Source of the DNA: Stenotrophomonas maltophilia D457
GTDB taxonomy: Bacteria; Pseudomonadota; Gammaproteobacteria; Xanthomonadales; Xanthomonadaceae
Assembly: GCF_000284595.1 (NCBI RefSeq)
Contig: NC_017671.1
Coordinates: forward strand, 3,381,001-3,445,000
Length of the DNA stretch: 64,000 bases
Direction: 5' to 3'
This document shows positions 29,339-38,788 of the stretch, in pieces; the stretch's first letter is position 1, and the number at the start of each line of letters is the position of its first letter. The position numbers and the translations under genes were made by a program. The notes beneath the pieces are model-generated. The model saw only the letters and a list, made by a program, of their open reading frames with translations, was not told the DNA's origin and did not search any database.

Positions 29339-30964
29339 ATGCGTTTAACGGGCGCCCTGCTCTGCGCCCTCCTCCTGCCGCCTGCCATCGCCGGCGCCCA
29401 GGACTGGAACTACCGGGTCCGGCCCGGCGACACCCTGTGGGACCTGGGCGGGCTGTACCTGAAACCCTCGGTACGCTGGCAGCAGCTGCAGCAGCACAAC
29501 CGCATCGACAACCCCTACCAGTTGCCGCCGGGCCAGCTGCTGCGCTTCCCGATCAGCTGGCTGCGCACCGAACCGGCGCCGGCCCGGGTGCTGTCGGTGC
29601 GCGGCAAGGTCGAGCTGTCCGGTGCCGATGGCACGGCGACCCGTGCGCTCCAGGCCGGCGAGCAGCTGCATATCGGTGACACCGTGGAAACCGAGGGCGA
29701 TTCCAGCATCACGCTGGAATTTGCCGATGCCTCGCGCCTGCAGCTGCGCGAATACTCGCGCCTGCGCCTGGACCAGCTCAGCCGCTATGGCCACACCGGC
29801 ATGGTCGACACCCGCCTGCGCCTGCAGCAGGGGCGCGCCAGCAACCGGGTGACGCCGGCGCGCGGCCCGGCCTCGCGCTACATCATCGATGCACCCACCG
29901 CGACCAGCAGCGTGCGCGGCACGGTGTTCCGGGTCAGCGCCGGGGATACCGGGCACGTCGGCGCCACCGAGGTCCTGCAGGGCAAGGTGCAGGTCGGCAA
30001 CCCCCATGGCCAGCGGCTGGTACGGCCGGGGCAGTCCACCCGCAGCAGCAGCGCCGATGCGGCCCCCGCCGCGGTCTCGGCCCTGCTGCCGGCGCCGGCG
30101 CTGCGCAATGACGCGCTGCGCCTGGCGCCGCTGCCGACCCTGCTTGCCTGGGAACCGGTCACTGGCGCCGATCACTACCGGGTGGAAGTGGTGCAGGCGG
30201 CAACGCCGGAGATCCTGCTGTTCGCCACCTCCACCGCCGACACCCGGTTGGCGATCGGCGACCTGCCGCCCGGCCAGCTGCGCCTCCTGTTGCGCGCGGT
30301 CGACGCACAGGGCGTCGAAGGCCTGGATGCGAGCGCCGATTTCGAGCTCAGTGACCAGCCACCGCCGCCGCTGACCGTATCGCCGCTGCATGGGCAGACG
30401 ATCAACAGCGACCGCCCGCGCTTCCGCTGGAGCCAGGCCCCCGGTGCACGCAGCAGCGTGCTGCAGATCGCCGCCGAACCCAGCTTCCGGCAGCCACTGC
30501 AGGAGCAGGCTACCCATGCGACCGACCTGCGCCTGGCGCAACCGCTGCCGCCCGGACAGTACTACTGGCGCGTGGCCTCGCGCGATGCCGAAGGCCACCA
30601 GGGCCGCTATGGCCAGGCGCTGCCGCTGCAGCTGAGCAACGAGCCGGTGGACCCGGCACTGCAACCGCCCGAGGCCGCGCACGGCGAGCTCACCCTGCGC
30701 TGGCAGGCCGGCAGCGAAGGCCAGCGCTACCGGGTGCAGGTGGATCGCCGCGGTGACTTCAAGGCCCCACTGATCGATGAAACCGTGGCCCAGCCGCAGG
30801 TGAGCTTCAAGCGCCCGTGGAGCGGCACGCTGCACGTGCGCGTGCAGTACATCGACGATGACGGCCACGCCGGCGAGTTCTCCCCTGCCCAGCAGATCCC
30901 GTTGCCATGCCGCCTGTGCTACGGCGCCGGTGGCGGTGCACTGCTGCTCTGGTTGTTGTTGTGA
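29339..30964 (+). CDS. secreted LysM-FecR-domain protein
   Basis: The 541-aa product has a signal peptide (residues 1-21, ending AGAQ). A LysM domain follows at about residues 24-70 (YRVRPGDTLWDLGGLYLK to PPGQLLRFP), then a FecR-type beta domain (LSVRGKVELSGADG, TSSVRGTVFRVSAGD). The C-terminal half contains two or three fibronectin-III-like repeats (FRWSQAPGARSSVLQIA). A hydrophobic tail ends at residue 541. LysM suggests peptidoglycan binding. GTG 29309 is an alternative start. Its stop codon overlaps the GTG of the following CHASE2-GGDEF gene, so the two proteins are probably partners. Confidence 0.88.
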   Translation: MRLTGALLCALLLPPAIAGAQDWNYRVRPGDTLWDLGGLYLKPSVRWQQLQQHNRIDNPYQLPPGQLLRFPISWLRTEPAPARVLSVRGKVELSGADGTATRALQAGEQLHIGDTVETEGDSSITLEFADASRLQLREYSRLRLDQLSRYGHTGMVDTRLRLQQGRASNRVTPARGPASRYIIDAPTATSSVRGTVFRVSAGDTGHVGATEVLQGKVQVGNPHGQRLVRPGQSTRSSSADAAPAAVSALLPAPALRNDALRLAPLPTLLAWEPVTGADHYRVEVVQAATPEILLFATSTADTRLAIGDLPPGQLRLLLRAVDAQGVEGLDASADFELSDQPPPPLTVSPLHGQTINSDRPRFRWSQAPGARSSVLQIAAEPSFRQPLQEQATHATDLRLAQPLPPGQYYWRVASRDAEGHQGRYGQALPLQLSNEPVDPALQPPEAAHGELTLRWQAGSEGQRYRVQVDRRGDFKAPLIDETVAQPQVSFKRPWSGTLHVRVQYIDDDGHAGEFSPAQQIPLPCRLCYGAGGGALLLWLLL

Positions 30965-32586
30965 GGCGCTCGCCGCTGCCATGGTCGAAGCGGATCCTGC
31001 TGGCCCTGCTGGCCGGCGTGCTGACCATCGTGGCCAGCCAGGGCCAATGGCTGTGGCGGCAGGACGAGGCGGCCTATGACGCACTGGTCGGCAACTGGGA
31101 CTACCGCCCCGACCCCAGCGTGCTGATCGTGGCCATCGACGAAGGCAGCCTGCAGCGTATCGGCCAGTGGCCCTGGCCGCGCTCGGTGCATGCCCGCCTG
31201 CTGGACCGCCTGACCGATGCCGGCGCCGAACGCGTTGCGCTGGACCTGATGCTGTCCGAACCCGACCGTCGCGACAGCCGCCAGGATGATGAGCTGGCGG
31301 CCGCGATCCGACGCAACGGCCGGGTGGTGCTGCCGGTGCTGGCGGCACCGGCGGCCGGCGACCGCATGGCCGAGGAAATGCTGCCGATCCCGCAGATCGC
31401 CGCCAGTGCCGCCGCGATCGGCCACACCGATGTCGAGGTGGATGGGGACGGCGTCGCCCGCGGCGTCTATCTGCACGCCGGTATCGGACGGCCGCACTGG
31501 CCGGCACTGGGCCTGGCACTGGCCGACCTGCCGGCGGGTGCGGTACGCGGCCTGCCCGACCCCGACCCGGCGCTGGGCTCGCCCTATCAATGGCGTCGCG
31601 ATGATTACGTGCGCGTGCGCTACGCCGGCCCGCCCGAGCGGCTGCCGCAGGTGTCCTATGCGGACGTGCTCGATGGGCACGTGGATGGAGCGATGCTGCA
31701 TGGCCGCCGCATCGTGGTCGGCATGACGGCCAGCGGCATCGCGCCTCGCCTGCTGACCCCGACCACCCGCGAGTTCTGGATGAGCGGCAGCGAGTACCAG
31801 GCCAACATCACCTCGATGCTGCTGCAGCACAAGCAGATCGACGTGCTGCCGCACGCCTGGCAGCACGCCATCAGTGGCGTGCTGGTGGCGCTGTGCGTGA
31901 TCCTGCTCGGCCTGCGCCTGCCGTGGCTGGTCGCGCTGTGTTCGCTGCCGATGCCGCCGCTGCTGAGCTGGCTGCTGCTGCGCACCGGTGACCTGTGGTG
32001 GGCACCGGCCAGCGCGATGCTGGGCGTGGTGCTGGCACTGCTGGTCTGGGCGGTGTGGCGGATCTCGGCCTGGCACCGCCTGGCCAACCGCGATGCCCTC
32101 ACCGGCCTGGGCAACCGCCTGCGCTTCGAGCAGTCACTGCAGCAGGAATGCGACGCCGCGCGGCGCAGTGGCAAGCCATTGAGCCTGGCGCTGATCGACG
32201 TCGACCACTTCAAGCGCCACAACGACCGCCATGGCCACCAGGTCGGTGACCGCGTGCTGCGTGATGTCGCCCGCCTGATCGGCGCGCATGCCCGTCGCCC
32301 GCGCGACATGGCGGCGCGCTACGATGGCGACGAATTCGCACTGGTGCTGCCGGATACGCCGGCCGAGGGCGCGCGCCGGGTGATCGAGGACCTGATTGCC
32401 TGCGTGCGTGCACTGCCGGCGCCGGGCGACGGCAGCGATGACGGCGTCACGCTCACCATCGGGGTATTCACCCGCGTGCCCGACGGTGACCTGCAACCGC
32501 ACCATTTCGTGGAAGGCGCCGACACCGCCCTTTACCAGGCCAAGGCCAACGGCCGCGACGGGTTCATGATCGACGGCGGGACGTGA
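30961..32586 (+). CDS. CHASE2-GGDEF diguanylate cyclase
   Basis: The predicted order is a membrane segment (about residues 11-27), a periplasmic CHASE2 sensor (30-280, with VLIVAIDEGSLQRIGQWPWPR), further membrane segments (300-365) and a cytosolic GGDEF domain (385-541). The active-site motif reads DGDEF rather than GGDEF. An inhibitory RxxD site (RPRD) lies five residues upstream, and LIDVDHFKRHNDRHGHQ is typical. It is probably an active cyclic-di-GMP synthase sensing an envelope signal, possibly through the coupled FecR protein. The GTG at 30961 overlaps the upstream TGA; the longer frame is out-of-family. Confidence 0.9.
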   Translation: MRRSPLPWSKRILLALLAGVLTIVASQGQWLWRQDEAAYDALVGNWDYRPDPSVLIVAIDEGSLQRIGQWPWPRSVHARLLDRLTDAGAERVALDLMLSEPDRRDSRQDDELAAAIRRNGRVVLPVLAAPAAGDRMAEEMLPIPQIAASAAAIGHTDVEVDGDGVARGVYLHAGIGRPHWPALGLALADLPAGAVRGLPDPDPALGSPYQWRRDDYVRVRYAGPPERLPQVSYADVLDGHVDGAMLHGRRIVVGMTASGIAPRLLTPTTREFWMSGSEYQANITSMLLQHKQIDVLPHAWQHAISGVLVALCVILLGLRLPWLVALCSLPMPPLLSWLLLRTGDLWWAPASAMLGVVLALLVWAVWRISAWHRLANRDALTGLGNRLRFEQSLQQECDAARRSGKPLSLALIDVDHFKRHNDRHGHQVGDRVLRDVARLIGAHARRPRDMAARYDGDEFALVLPDTPAEGARRVIEDLIACVRALPAPGDGSDDGVTLTIGVFTRVPDGDLQPHHFVEGADTALYQAKANGRDGFMIDGGT

Positions 32587-32653
32587 CTCCCGGGGTGCAA
32601 CATACGCATGCGAATGGTTAGACTGGGCACCTCGCCTCGCGCCCCGGACCCGC

Positions 32654-33106
32654 ATGAACGCCCGCCTGTTCCGCTTCGGCATCAACCTCTGGCCGCCGTT
32701 CCTGTTCACCGGCATCCACGTCACCCGGATCACGCCCGATTACCGGCAGATCGACGTGGCACTGCGACTGCGGCCGTGGAACCGCAATTACGTGGGCACG
32801 CATTTCGGCGGCAGCCTGTTCGCGATGACCGATCCATTCTGGATGCTGGGCCTGCTGCACATCCTCGGCCGTGACTATTACGTGTGGGACCGGGCCGGTG
32901 CGATCGATTTCCTCAAGCCTGGCCGGGGCACGGTGCGCACTTCGTTCCGCATCGATGATGCACTGCTGGCCGAACTGCGTGCCGAAGCGGCCGGCGGCGA
33001 AAAGGTGCTGCGCTGGTTCAGCAACGATGTCGTCGACGAAAGCGGCGAAGTGGTCGCCCAGGTACGCAAGCAGGTGTACCTGCGGTTGAAGCCTCACGCA
33101 CGCTGA
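32654..33106 (+). CDS. DUF4442 hotdog-fold protein
   Basis: This 150-aa protein belongs to DUF4442, hotdog-fold proteins related to acyl-CoA thioesterases of the PaaI group. WNRNYVGTHFGGSLFAMTDP is the conserved core with the helix that follows it; AIDFLKPGRGTVRTSFRI and VVAQVRKQVYLR complete the sheet. Enzyme activity is not established for this family. A TAGACT box at 32619-32624 may be the -10. It stands alone between the cyclase and a secreted protein. Confidence 0.85.
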   Translation: MNARLFRFGINLWPPFLFTGIHVTRITPDYRQIDVALRLRPWNRNYVGTHFGGSLFAMTDPFWMLGLLHILGRDYYVWDRAGAIDFLKPGRGTVRTSFRIDDALLAELRAEAAGGEKVLRWFSNDVVDESGEVVAQVRKQVYLRLKPHAR

Positions 33107-33153
33107 TCCAGCACGCGCGCGCTATCCTCGGCCTCCCTGCCATGGAGGCTCCG

Positions 33154-33870
33154 ATGCGCCCGTATGCGCTTGCCACACTGCTGACCCTGCTGTCCTTCAC
33201 CGCCCACGCCCTCGACCTGCCACCGGTGCAATATCCGACGCTGCCGGCCCAGGCGGCCAATGCCGCCGGTTTCGTCCCGCAGGGCTGGGCACTTGAATCG
33301 AGTGTCGAAGGCGATCTCGACCAGGATGGCCGCGCGGACCTGGCGCTGGTGCTGCGTCAGCAGGCGCCACGCAACGTCATCGAGCACGATGGCTTGGGTC
33401 CCTCGCCGTACGACAGCAACCCGCGCATTCTCGCCGTGGCGTGGTCGCGCCCGTCAGGCTATGTGCTGGCGGTGCAGGACCACCAGCTGATACCGCGCCC
33501 GGACAATCCGGTGATGAGCGACCCGCTCGAAGACGGCGGCGTCAGCATCCAGCGGGGCACCCTGAAGGTCGCACTGTTTTCATTCGCCAGCGCGGGCAGC
33601 TGGTCAATGGGCACGACCGCCTTTACCTTCCGTTGGCAGGACGATGCCTTTGCGCTGATCGGCTACGACCAGAATTCGGTGATGCGCAATTCCGGGCAGA
33701 CCGAGTCGGTGAGCGTGAACTTCTCCACTGGCAGGGTAAAGCGGAGCGAAGGCAGCATCGAGGACGACAAGGACAGCGTGCACTGGGAGCCCCTGCACAG
33801 CCGCCGCCGCTGGACGCTGCAGACCATCGGTGATGGCTGGGCATTCGATCCGCTGGCGGGCAGCGACTGA
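33154..33870 (+). CDS. secreted hypothetical protein
   Basis: The 238-aa product has a signal peptide (MRPYALATLLTLLSFTAHA). The mature part contains DLDQDGRADLALVL, which looks like a single FG-GAP/calcium-binding loop, and a beta-rich C-terminus (STGRVKRSEGSIEDDKD). No catalytic motif is visible. GGAGG five bases before the ATG at 33154 decides the start over an ATG at 33142 that overlaps this site. Function is unknown. It is convergent with the next gene, which ends nine bases away. Confidence 0.7.
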   Translation: MRPYALATLLTLLSFTAHALDLPPVQYPTLPAQAANAAGFVPQGWALESSVEGDLDQDGRADLALVLRQQAPRNVIEHDGLGPSPYDSNPRILAVAWSRPSGYVLAVQDHQLIPRPDNPVMSDPLEDGGVSIQRGTLKVALFSFASAGSWSMGTTAFTFRWQDDAFALIGYDQNSVMRNSGQTESVSVNFSTGRVKRSEGSIEDDKDSVHWEPLHSRRRWTLQTIGDGWAFDPLAGSD

Positions 33871-33878
33871 GACGCTGC

Positions 33879-35195
33879 TCAATCGCGCGCAGCAGCGGCC
33901 GGGGCGTTCTCCATCACCAGCGGCACCGACAGCCATGGGCTCTCGTCGGTGCTGCGCGACGGTGAACGCCGCGGCACCTGCAGACGGCGGCCATCGGCCG
34001 ACAGCTGCGGTGCCCGCACCGGCGAGCGGAACTGCGCAGGCAGGCGCTGCAGCGCATCCACCGGATCCTGCGCCTGCTGCCGCAGCCAGCGCTGCGCGCC
34101 GATCAGCCGCACCATCGCGGCGGCATCCTGGGTCCGTGACGAATAGGCCGGATAGACCGGGCGGGCAATATCGGTCAGCACGCACCCCAGGATGTTCGAC
34201 AGGCAGCCAAAGTCATGCTGCGGCGGTGCCGGCACCGGCAGCGGGCGATCCGCTTCCAGCGCCGCCATCGCCGCCGCGCCGCAGGCCCAGCCCAGATTGC
34301 CCGCCGCGCGCGCCAGGGTGCTGCTGCGATCCAGGACCAGCACCCCGCCGAATTCCTGCGCCGAAGTTTCGATCGCAGCCCGGCTCATCGCGTACTCACC
34401 CTGCATCGCACGGCACAGGCTCTGTTCGGCGGCCAGCATCGGCTGCATTGCCTGATCGCATTCCGCTGGCAACGGATGGTCGGCCGGCAGTTCGACCAGC
34501 ATGTCGGCCAGCAGTTGGGCATTGGCCTGCACCAGGCTGGCACCGATGATGCTCTCCACCAGGTAACTGCCGCCCGTCACCAGCCGCCGGCCCAGCTGAA
34601 GCCCCCTGCAACTGCCACGCAGCGCACCGTCGATATCGCCCTGCACATAGGCCAGCGCGCGTGCGCTGGTGGCATCGATCATCAGGCCATAGGTCGGCAT
34701 CGGCACCAGGATGCCGTCGCCCTTGGGCCGGAATGGCGACACGAAGTGGTCCGCATCGGCCAGCTGGTCCAGGCGCGCATGCAGCTGCTGGTGGCCAGCG
34801 TGGGCATCGACGAAGCGCTGCGGGTCGGCGCGCACCTGGCCCAGGCAGTCACTGGCGGTCGGCCCGCAGCTGGCCGCCGGTCGTGATCGCAGCGCGTCAT
34901 GGTCCTCCGCCAGCTGCGGTCCGGCGCCGCCATTGCCGCGCGGATCGGCCTCCCAACGCTGCACGTCGCGGGCCAGGGCCTGTTCGCGCTGGCGCGCGTC
35001 CAGATCGTCGAACGCGAGCGTCCACAGCAGCGCAAAACCGTTGTGGCCGTGGACAGGCAGGCGGGCCTGCAGGCGCTGCTGGGCCTGTAGCCGCGATTCC
35101 GGCACCGGCCACATGCGCGAGGCGCACCACACCACGATGGCCAGCACCAGAAGGCCTGCCAGGGTCCAACCCAGTCCGCGCAGAATCTTCAACAC
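33879..35195 (-). CDS. membrane-anchored hypothetical protein
   Basis: I do not recognise this 438-aa protein. A single N-terminal membrane segment (about residues 8-25, LGWTLAGLLVLAIVVWCASR) anchors a largely helical periplasmic domain. The NGFALLWTLAFDDLDARQREQALARD region and a conserved-looking GGSYLVESIIGASLVQANAQLLADM helix stand out. Six or more cysteines (for example SCGPTASDC) could form disulfides. The last 60 residues are proline- and arginine-rich. No enzyme motif is apparent. It is divergent from DUF502. Confidence 0.6.
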   Translation of the reverse strand: MLKILRGLGWTLAGLLVLAIVVWCASRMWPVPESRLQAQQRLQARLPVHGHNGFALLWTLAFDDLDARQREQALARDVQRWEADPRGNGGAGPQLAEDHDALRSRPAASCGPTASDCLGQVRADPQRFVDAHAGHQQLHARLDQLADADHFVSPFRPKGDGILVPMPTYGLMIDATSARALAYVQGDIDGALRGSCRGLQLGRRLVTGGSYLVESIIGASLVQANAQLLADMLVELPADHPLPAECDQAMQPMLAAEQSLCRAMQGEYAMSRAAIETSAQEFGGVLVLDRSSTLARAAGNLGWACGAAAMAALEADRPLPVPAPPQHDFGCLSNILGCVLTDIARPVYPAYSSRTQDAAAMVRLIGAQRWLRQQAQDPVDALQRLPAQFRSPVRAPQLSADGRRLQVPRRSPSRSTDESPWLSVPLVMENAPAAAARD

Positions 35196-35259
35196 AGCTT
35201 CCCTTCCATGTGCCGTTGCCGCAGTCGATTGCCCAGCGTAATCGAGCGGCCGTGACCGC

Positions 35260-35265
35260 TACAAT
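35260..35265 (+). promoter_or_regulatory. candidate -10 for a leaderless DUF502 mRNA
   Basis: TACAAT stands six bases before the ATG at 35272, with no Shine-Dalgarno sequence. No convincing -35 hexamer at 17 bp is seen. Confidence 0.4.
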
Positions 35266-35271
35266 GCGCAC

Positions 35272-35955
35272 ATGTCGCTCGAAGCCCCCGCCCTGGTCCC
35301 CCGCCCCTCCCTGCAGCGCCTGTTCCTGACCGGCCTGCTGACCCTGCTGCCGATCTGGCTGACCTGGGTCGTGGTCAAGTTCGTGTTCGTGCTGCTGTCG
35401 GGCATTTCCAGCCCGTTGGTGGTGCCACTTTCCGAGCAGATCGCGACAAGCTTTCCGCACTACCTCGGCTGGGTCCGGGCCGAGTGGATCCAGAACACCA
35501 TCGCCCTCCTGGCCACCCTGCTGGTGATCCTGGCGGTGGGCGTGGCCAGCCGCCGCGTGCTGGGCCAGCGCCTGCTGCGCTGGGTCGGCGCGGTCATCAA
35601 GCGCATTCCGCTGGCCAGCATCATCTACGACAGCGCCAAGAAGCTGCTGGACATGCTGCAGACCGAACCGGGCAGCACCCAGCGCGTGGTGCTGATCGAC
35701 TTTCCGCACCGCGACATGAAGTCGGTCGGGCTGGTCACCCGCGTGATCAAGGAACACGGCACCGACCGTGAACTGGCCGCGGTGTACGTGCCCACCACGC
35801 CGAACCCGACTTCGGGTTACCTGGAAATCGTGCCGGTGGAACTGCTGACCCCGACCGACTGGACCGTCGACCAGGCCATGAGCTTCATCATTTCCGGCGG
35901 CGCCGTCGCGCCGTCCAGCGTTCCGTTCACGCGCGCCGGCGATCGCAGCGAATGA
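35272..35955 (+). CDS. DUF502 integral membrane protein
   Basis: The 227-aa protein has two N-terminal membrane segments (LFLTGLLTLLPIWLTWVVVKF and IALLATLLVILAVGVA), followed by the soluble domain that defines DUF502. In that domain KRIPLASIIYDSAKKLLDMLQ and VVLIDFPHRDMKSVGLVTRV are the conserved stretches, then VYVPTTPNPTSGYLEIVP. The family is widespread and its role unknown. The stop codon overlaps the next ATG (ATGA), so it is coupled to the YhhQ-like transporter. Confidence 0.9.
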   Translation: MSLEAPALVPRPSLQRLFLTGLLTLLPIWLTWVVVKFVFVLLSGISSPLVVPLSEQIATSFPHYLGWVRAEWIQNTIALLATLLVILAVGVASRRVLGQRLLRWVGAVIKRIPLASIIYDSAKKLLDMLQTEPGSTQRVVLIDFPHRDMKSVGLVTRVIKEHGTDRELAAVYVPTTPNPTSGYLEIVPVELLTPTDWTVDQAMSFIISGGAVAPSSVPFTRAGDRSE

Positions 35956-36737
35956 CCGCGGCGCCGATCGAGCGCCCGTTGCAGGACCGCGCGGTCCTGC
36001 TGTTCATCGTGCTGGCTGCGTTCTTCTGCGGCAATGCGGTGCTGGCCGAACTGATCGGAGTGAAGATCTTCGCGCTGGAAGACACCCTCGGCATCGATCC
36101 GCTGAACTGGAACCTGTTCGGCCAGACTGGTTCGCTCAGCTTCACCGCCGGCACCCTGCTATGGCCGGTGGTGTTCATCATGACCGACACCATCAACGAG
36201 TTCTTCGGCAAGCGCGGCGTGCGCTTCATCTCGTGGCTGGCCGTGGTCCTGATCGCCTATGGCTTCCTGTTCGCCTTCGCGGCGATCTCGCTGGCGCCGG
36301 CCAGCTGGTGGGTCACCTCCATGGACGGGCACGGCGTGCCGGACTACCAGGCCGCATTCGCAGCGGTGTTCGGCCAGGGCATGTGGACCATCGCCGGTTC
36401 ACTGGTGGCCTTCCTGCTCGGCCAGCTGATCGACGTGGCGGTGTTCCATCGCATCCGCCAGGCCACCGGCGAGCGCCACGTGTGGCTGCGTGCGACCGGG
36501 TCCACCGCGATCTCGCAGGTGGTGGACAGCTTCGTGGTGATCTGGATCGCCTTCGTGCTCGGCCCGCAGCACTGGCCGACCTCGCTGTTCCTGGCCGTCA
36601 GCAGCGTCAACTACATCTACAAGATGGGCTTTGCAATTGCCCTGATTCCGCTGCTGTACCTGATGCGGCGTGCGATCACCCGCTATCTGGGCGCAGACAG
36701 GGCCGCTGCGCTGCGCGCGGCGGCGGCGGCTGACTGA
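35952..36737 (+). CDS. queuosine-precursor transporter (YhhQ family)
   Basis: The 261-aa protein has about six to seven membrane segments and belongs to the YhhQ/DUF165 family, which imports 7-cyano-7-deazaguanine or related bases for queuosine synthesis. NAVLAELIGVKIF, PVVFIMTDTINEFFGKRGVR and GSTAISQVVDSFVVIWIAF are the family motifs. It overlaps DUF502 by four bases. The C-terminal alanine-rich tail is variable. Substrate is inferred from the family only. Confidence 0.9.
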   Translation: MTAAPIERPLQDRAVLLFIVLAAFFCGNAVLAELIGVKIFALEDTLGIDPLNWNLFGQTGSLSFTAGTLLWPVVFIMTDTINEFFGKRGVRFISWLAVVLIAYGFLFAFAAISLAPASWWVTSMDGHGVPDYQAAFAAVFGQGMWTIAGSLVAFLLGQLIDVAVFHRIRQATGERHVWLRATGSTAISQVVDSFVVIWIAFVLGPQHWPTSLFLAVSSVNYIYKMGFAIALIPLLYLMRRAITRYLGADRAAALRAAAAAD

Positions 36738-36831
36738 AGCCCCAGCGGCGGCAAGCTGACTGCGCCTTCACGCTGGCCGTACGCGGCCGGATCGTGCAAG
36801 CTCCACGGTCTGTGTTCCACGGAAGCTCCTG

Positions 36832-38772
36832 ATGCCGCATCCCACCCGCGCCCTGGCCGCCGCCATCGCCGCGTTGTTCCTGTTCAGTGCCGTGCCGTCG
36901 GCCGAAGCAGCGAAAAAGAAGGCCAGCCGCCCTGCCGCCGCGCAGACCCGCCAGGCTGCCAAGCCCAAGGCCAGGCCCGCCCGCGCCACCGCGCCGGCGC
37001 GTGGCAGTTCGGCACGCCGCGCCGCGCCGCGTCCGGTCGCGCCGGCACGTGCCGTACCCAAGCAGGTACAGCTGGAGCGCCTGTACGACGAGTACTGGGA
37101 TGCCTCGATGCGGTTGAACCCGCTGCAGGCCACCTTCCAGGGCGAATCCCGTTACAACGACCAGCTGCCCAACATCCTGTCCGCCGCCTGGCGCCAGCAG
37201 TCGCACGACTTCACTACGCAATGGCTGGGCAAGGTCGAGAAGCTCGGCAGTGATGGCCTGCAGGGCCAGGACCTGCTCAGCTACGAGATCTTCGTGCGCG
37301 ACGCACGCGCCTCGCTGGCCGCCGAGCGCTACCCGGGCTGGATGATGCCGATCAGCCAGTACTACAACATCGGCAGCATCATGGCGATCCTCGGTGCCGG
37401 TGCCGGCGCGCAGCCATTCAACACCGTGCAGGACTACGACACCTGGTCGCGCCGTTCGCTGGGCATTCCCGAACTGTTCGACCAGGCCATCGACAACATG
37501 CGCCAAGGCATGAAGGCCGGCGTGGTACAGCCGCGCGACCTGATGGAAAAAGTGCTGCCGCAACTGGATGCGGTGATCAAGCCGACCGCCGAAGAGAGCA
37601 TCTTCTGGTCGCCGATCCGCACCATGCCCAACACCATCCCGGCCGAGGACAAGGCGCGCATCAGCGCCGAGTACAAGCGCATGATCGAACTGCGCATCAT
37701 GCCGGCCTATCGCGCCCTGCGCGGCTTCATCGCCACCGAATACCTGCCGGCCACGCGCGCCAGCAGCGGCCTGGGCGCACTGCCCGATGGCCAGGCCTGG
37801 TACGCCAGCCTGATCGTGCAGACCACCGCCAGCGACCAGACCGCCGCGCAGCTGCACGCGCTGGGCGAACAACGCGTGCAGGAACTGCAGGCGCAGATCG
37901 CCACGGTGATGAAGGATGCCAAGCTGCGCGGCACCCCCACCAAGCTGCTGCGCAGCATGCGCAACGACCGCCAGTTCCAGTACGGCGATGCCAATGCGCT
38001 GATCAACCGTTACCGCCAGGTGCAGCAGCAGGTCAACGCACGCCTGCCGCAGGTGCTGGATACCTTGCCGAAGGCGCCGCTGGACGTACGCGCGGTGGAA
38101 CCGGAGCGTGCGCTCACCGCCGCTGCCGCTGCCTACCAGCCGGCACTGCCCGGGCAATCCGCGGTGCTGTACGTGAACACCCGCGACCTGCCCAGCCGCA
38201 AGCGCTGGAACGTGCCGGTGCAGTACCTGCATGAAGCGATCCCCGGCCACCACGTGCAGCTGGGCCTGCAGCAGGAGCTGGCCAAGCTGCCGCGCTTCCG
38301 CCGCCTCGGTGGCGATCTCGCCTTCGTCGAAGGCTGGGGCCTGTACGCCGAAACGCTGGGCGAGGACCTGGGCATCTACACCGATCCCTACGACCGCATC
38401 GGCTACCTGTACTCGCGCCTGCTGCGCGCCGCCCGCGTGGTGGCCGATACCGGCGTGAATGCCCAGGGCTGGAGCAAGCAGCAGGCTGTCACCTACCTGC
38501 AGAAGACCGTGGACATGAGCAGCGACGATGCCAACGCCGAAGTCGAGCGGGTCATGGCCCAGCCTGGCCAGGCACTGTCGAACGTGGCCGGCCTGACCAC
38601 CATTGTCGCCCTGCGCGACAAGGCCAGGGCGCGCCAGGGCGCCGCCTTCGACCTGCGCCGCTTCCACGCCGAACTGCTGAAGGACGGCTCGATGCCGCTG
38701 GACGTGCTGGACCGCAAGATGGAACGCTGGATGGCCCAGCCGGCCAGCGCCACGCCCGCCCCGTCACCCTGA
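36832..38772 (+). CDS. DUF885 secreted peptidase-like protein
   Basis: The 646-aa product has a signal peptide (residues 1-25, AVPSAEA), a low-complexity basic/Ala-Pro linker (about 26-75) and a DUF885 domain. The likely zinc site is HEAIPGHHVQ with the downstream EGWGLYAE glutamate motif, both strongly conserved in this family. Related proteins have been reported as metallopeptidases. It is followed 16 bp later by a serine hydrolase and a glyoxalase-fold gene in one probable operon. The substrate is unknown. Confidence 0.88.
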   Translation: MPHPTRALAAAIAALFLFSAVPSAEAAKKKASRPAAAQTRQAAKPKARPARATAPARGSSARRAAPRPVAPARAVPKQVQLERLYDEYWDASMRLNPLQATFQGESRYNDQLPNILSAAWRQQSHDFTTQWLGKVEKLGSDGLQGQDLLSYEIFVRDARASLAAERYPGWMMPISQYYNIGSIMAILGAGAGAQPFNTVQDYDTWSRRSLGIPELFDQAIDNMRQGMKAGVVQPRDLMEKVLPQLDAVIKPTAEESIFWSPIRTMPNTIPAEDKARISAEYKRMIELRIMPAYRALRGFIATEYLPATRASSGLGALPDGQAWYASLIVQTTASDQTAAQLHALGEQRVQELQAQIATVMKDAKLRGTPTKLLRSMRNDRQFQYGDANALINRYRQVQQQVNARLPQVLDTLPKAPLDVRAVEPERALTAAAAAYQPALPGQSAVLYVNTRDLPSRKRWNVPVQYLHEAIPGHHVQLGLQQELAKLPRFRRLGGDLAFVEGWGLYAETLGEDLGIYTDPYDRIGYLYSRLLRAARVVADTGVNAQGWSKQQAVTYLQKTVDMSSDDANAEVERVMAQPGQALSNVAGLTTIVALRDKARARQGAAFDLRRFHAELLKDGSMPLDVLDRKMERWMAQPASATPAPSP

Positions 38773-38788
38773 GCCTTCCGGAGCCGCC

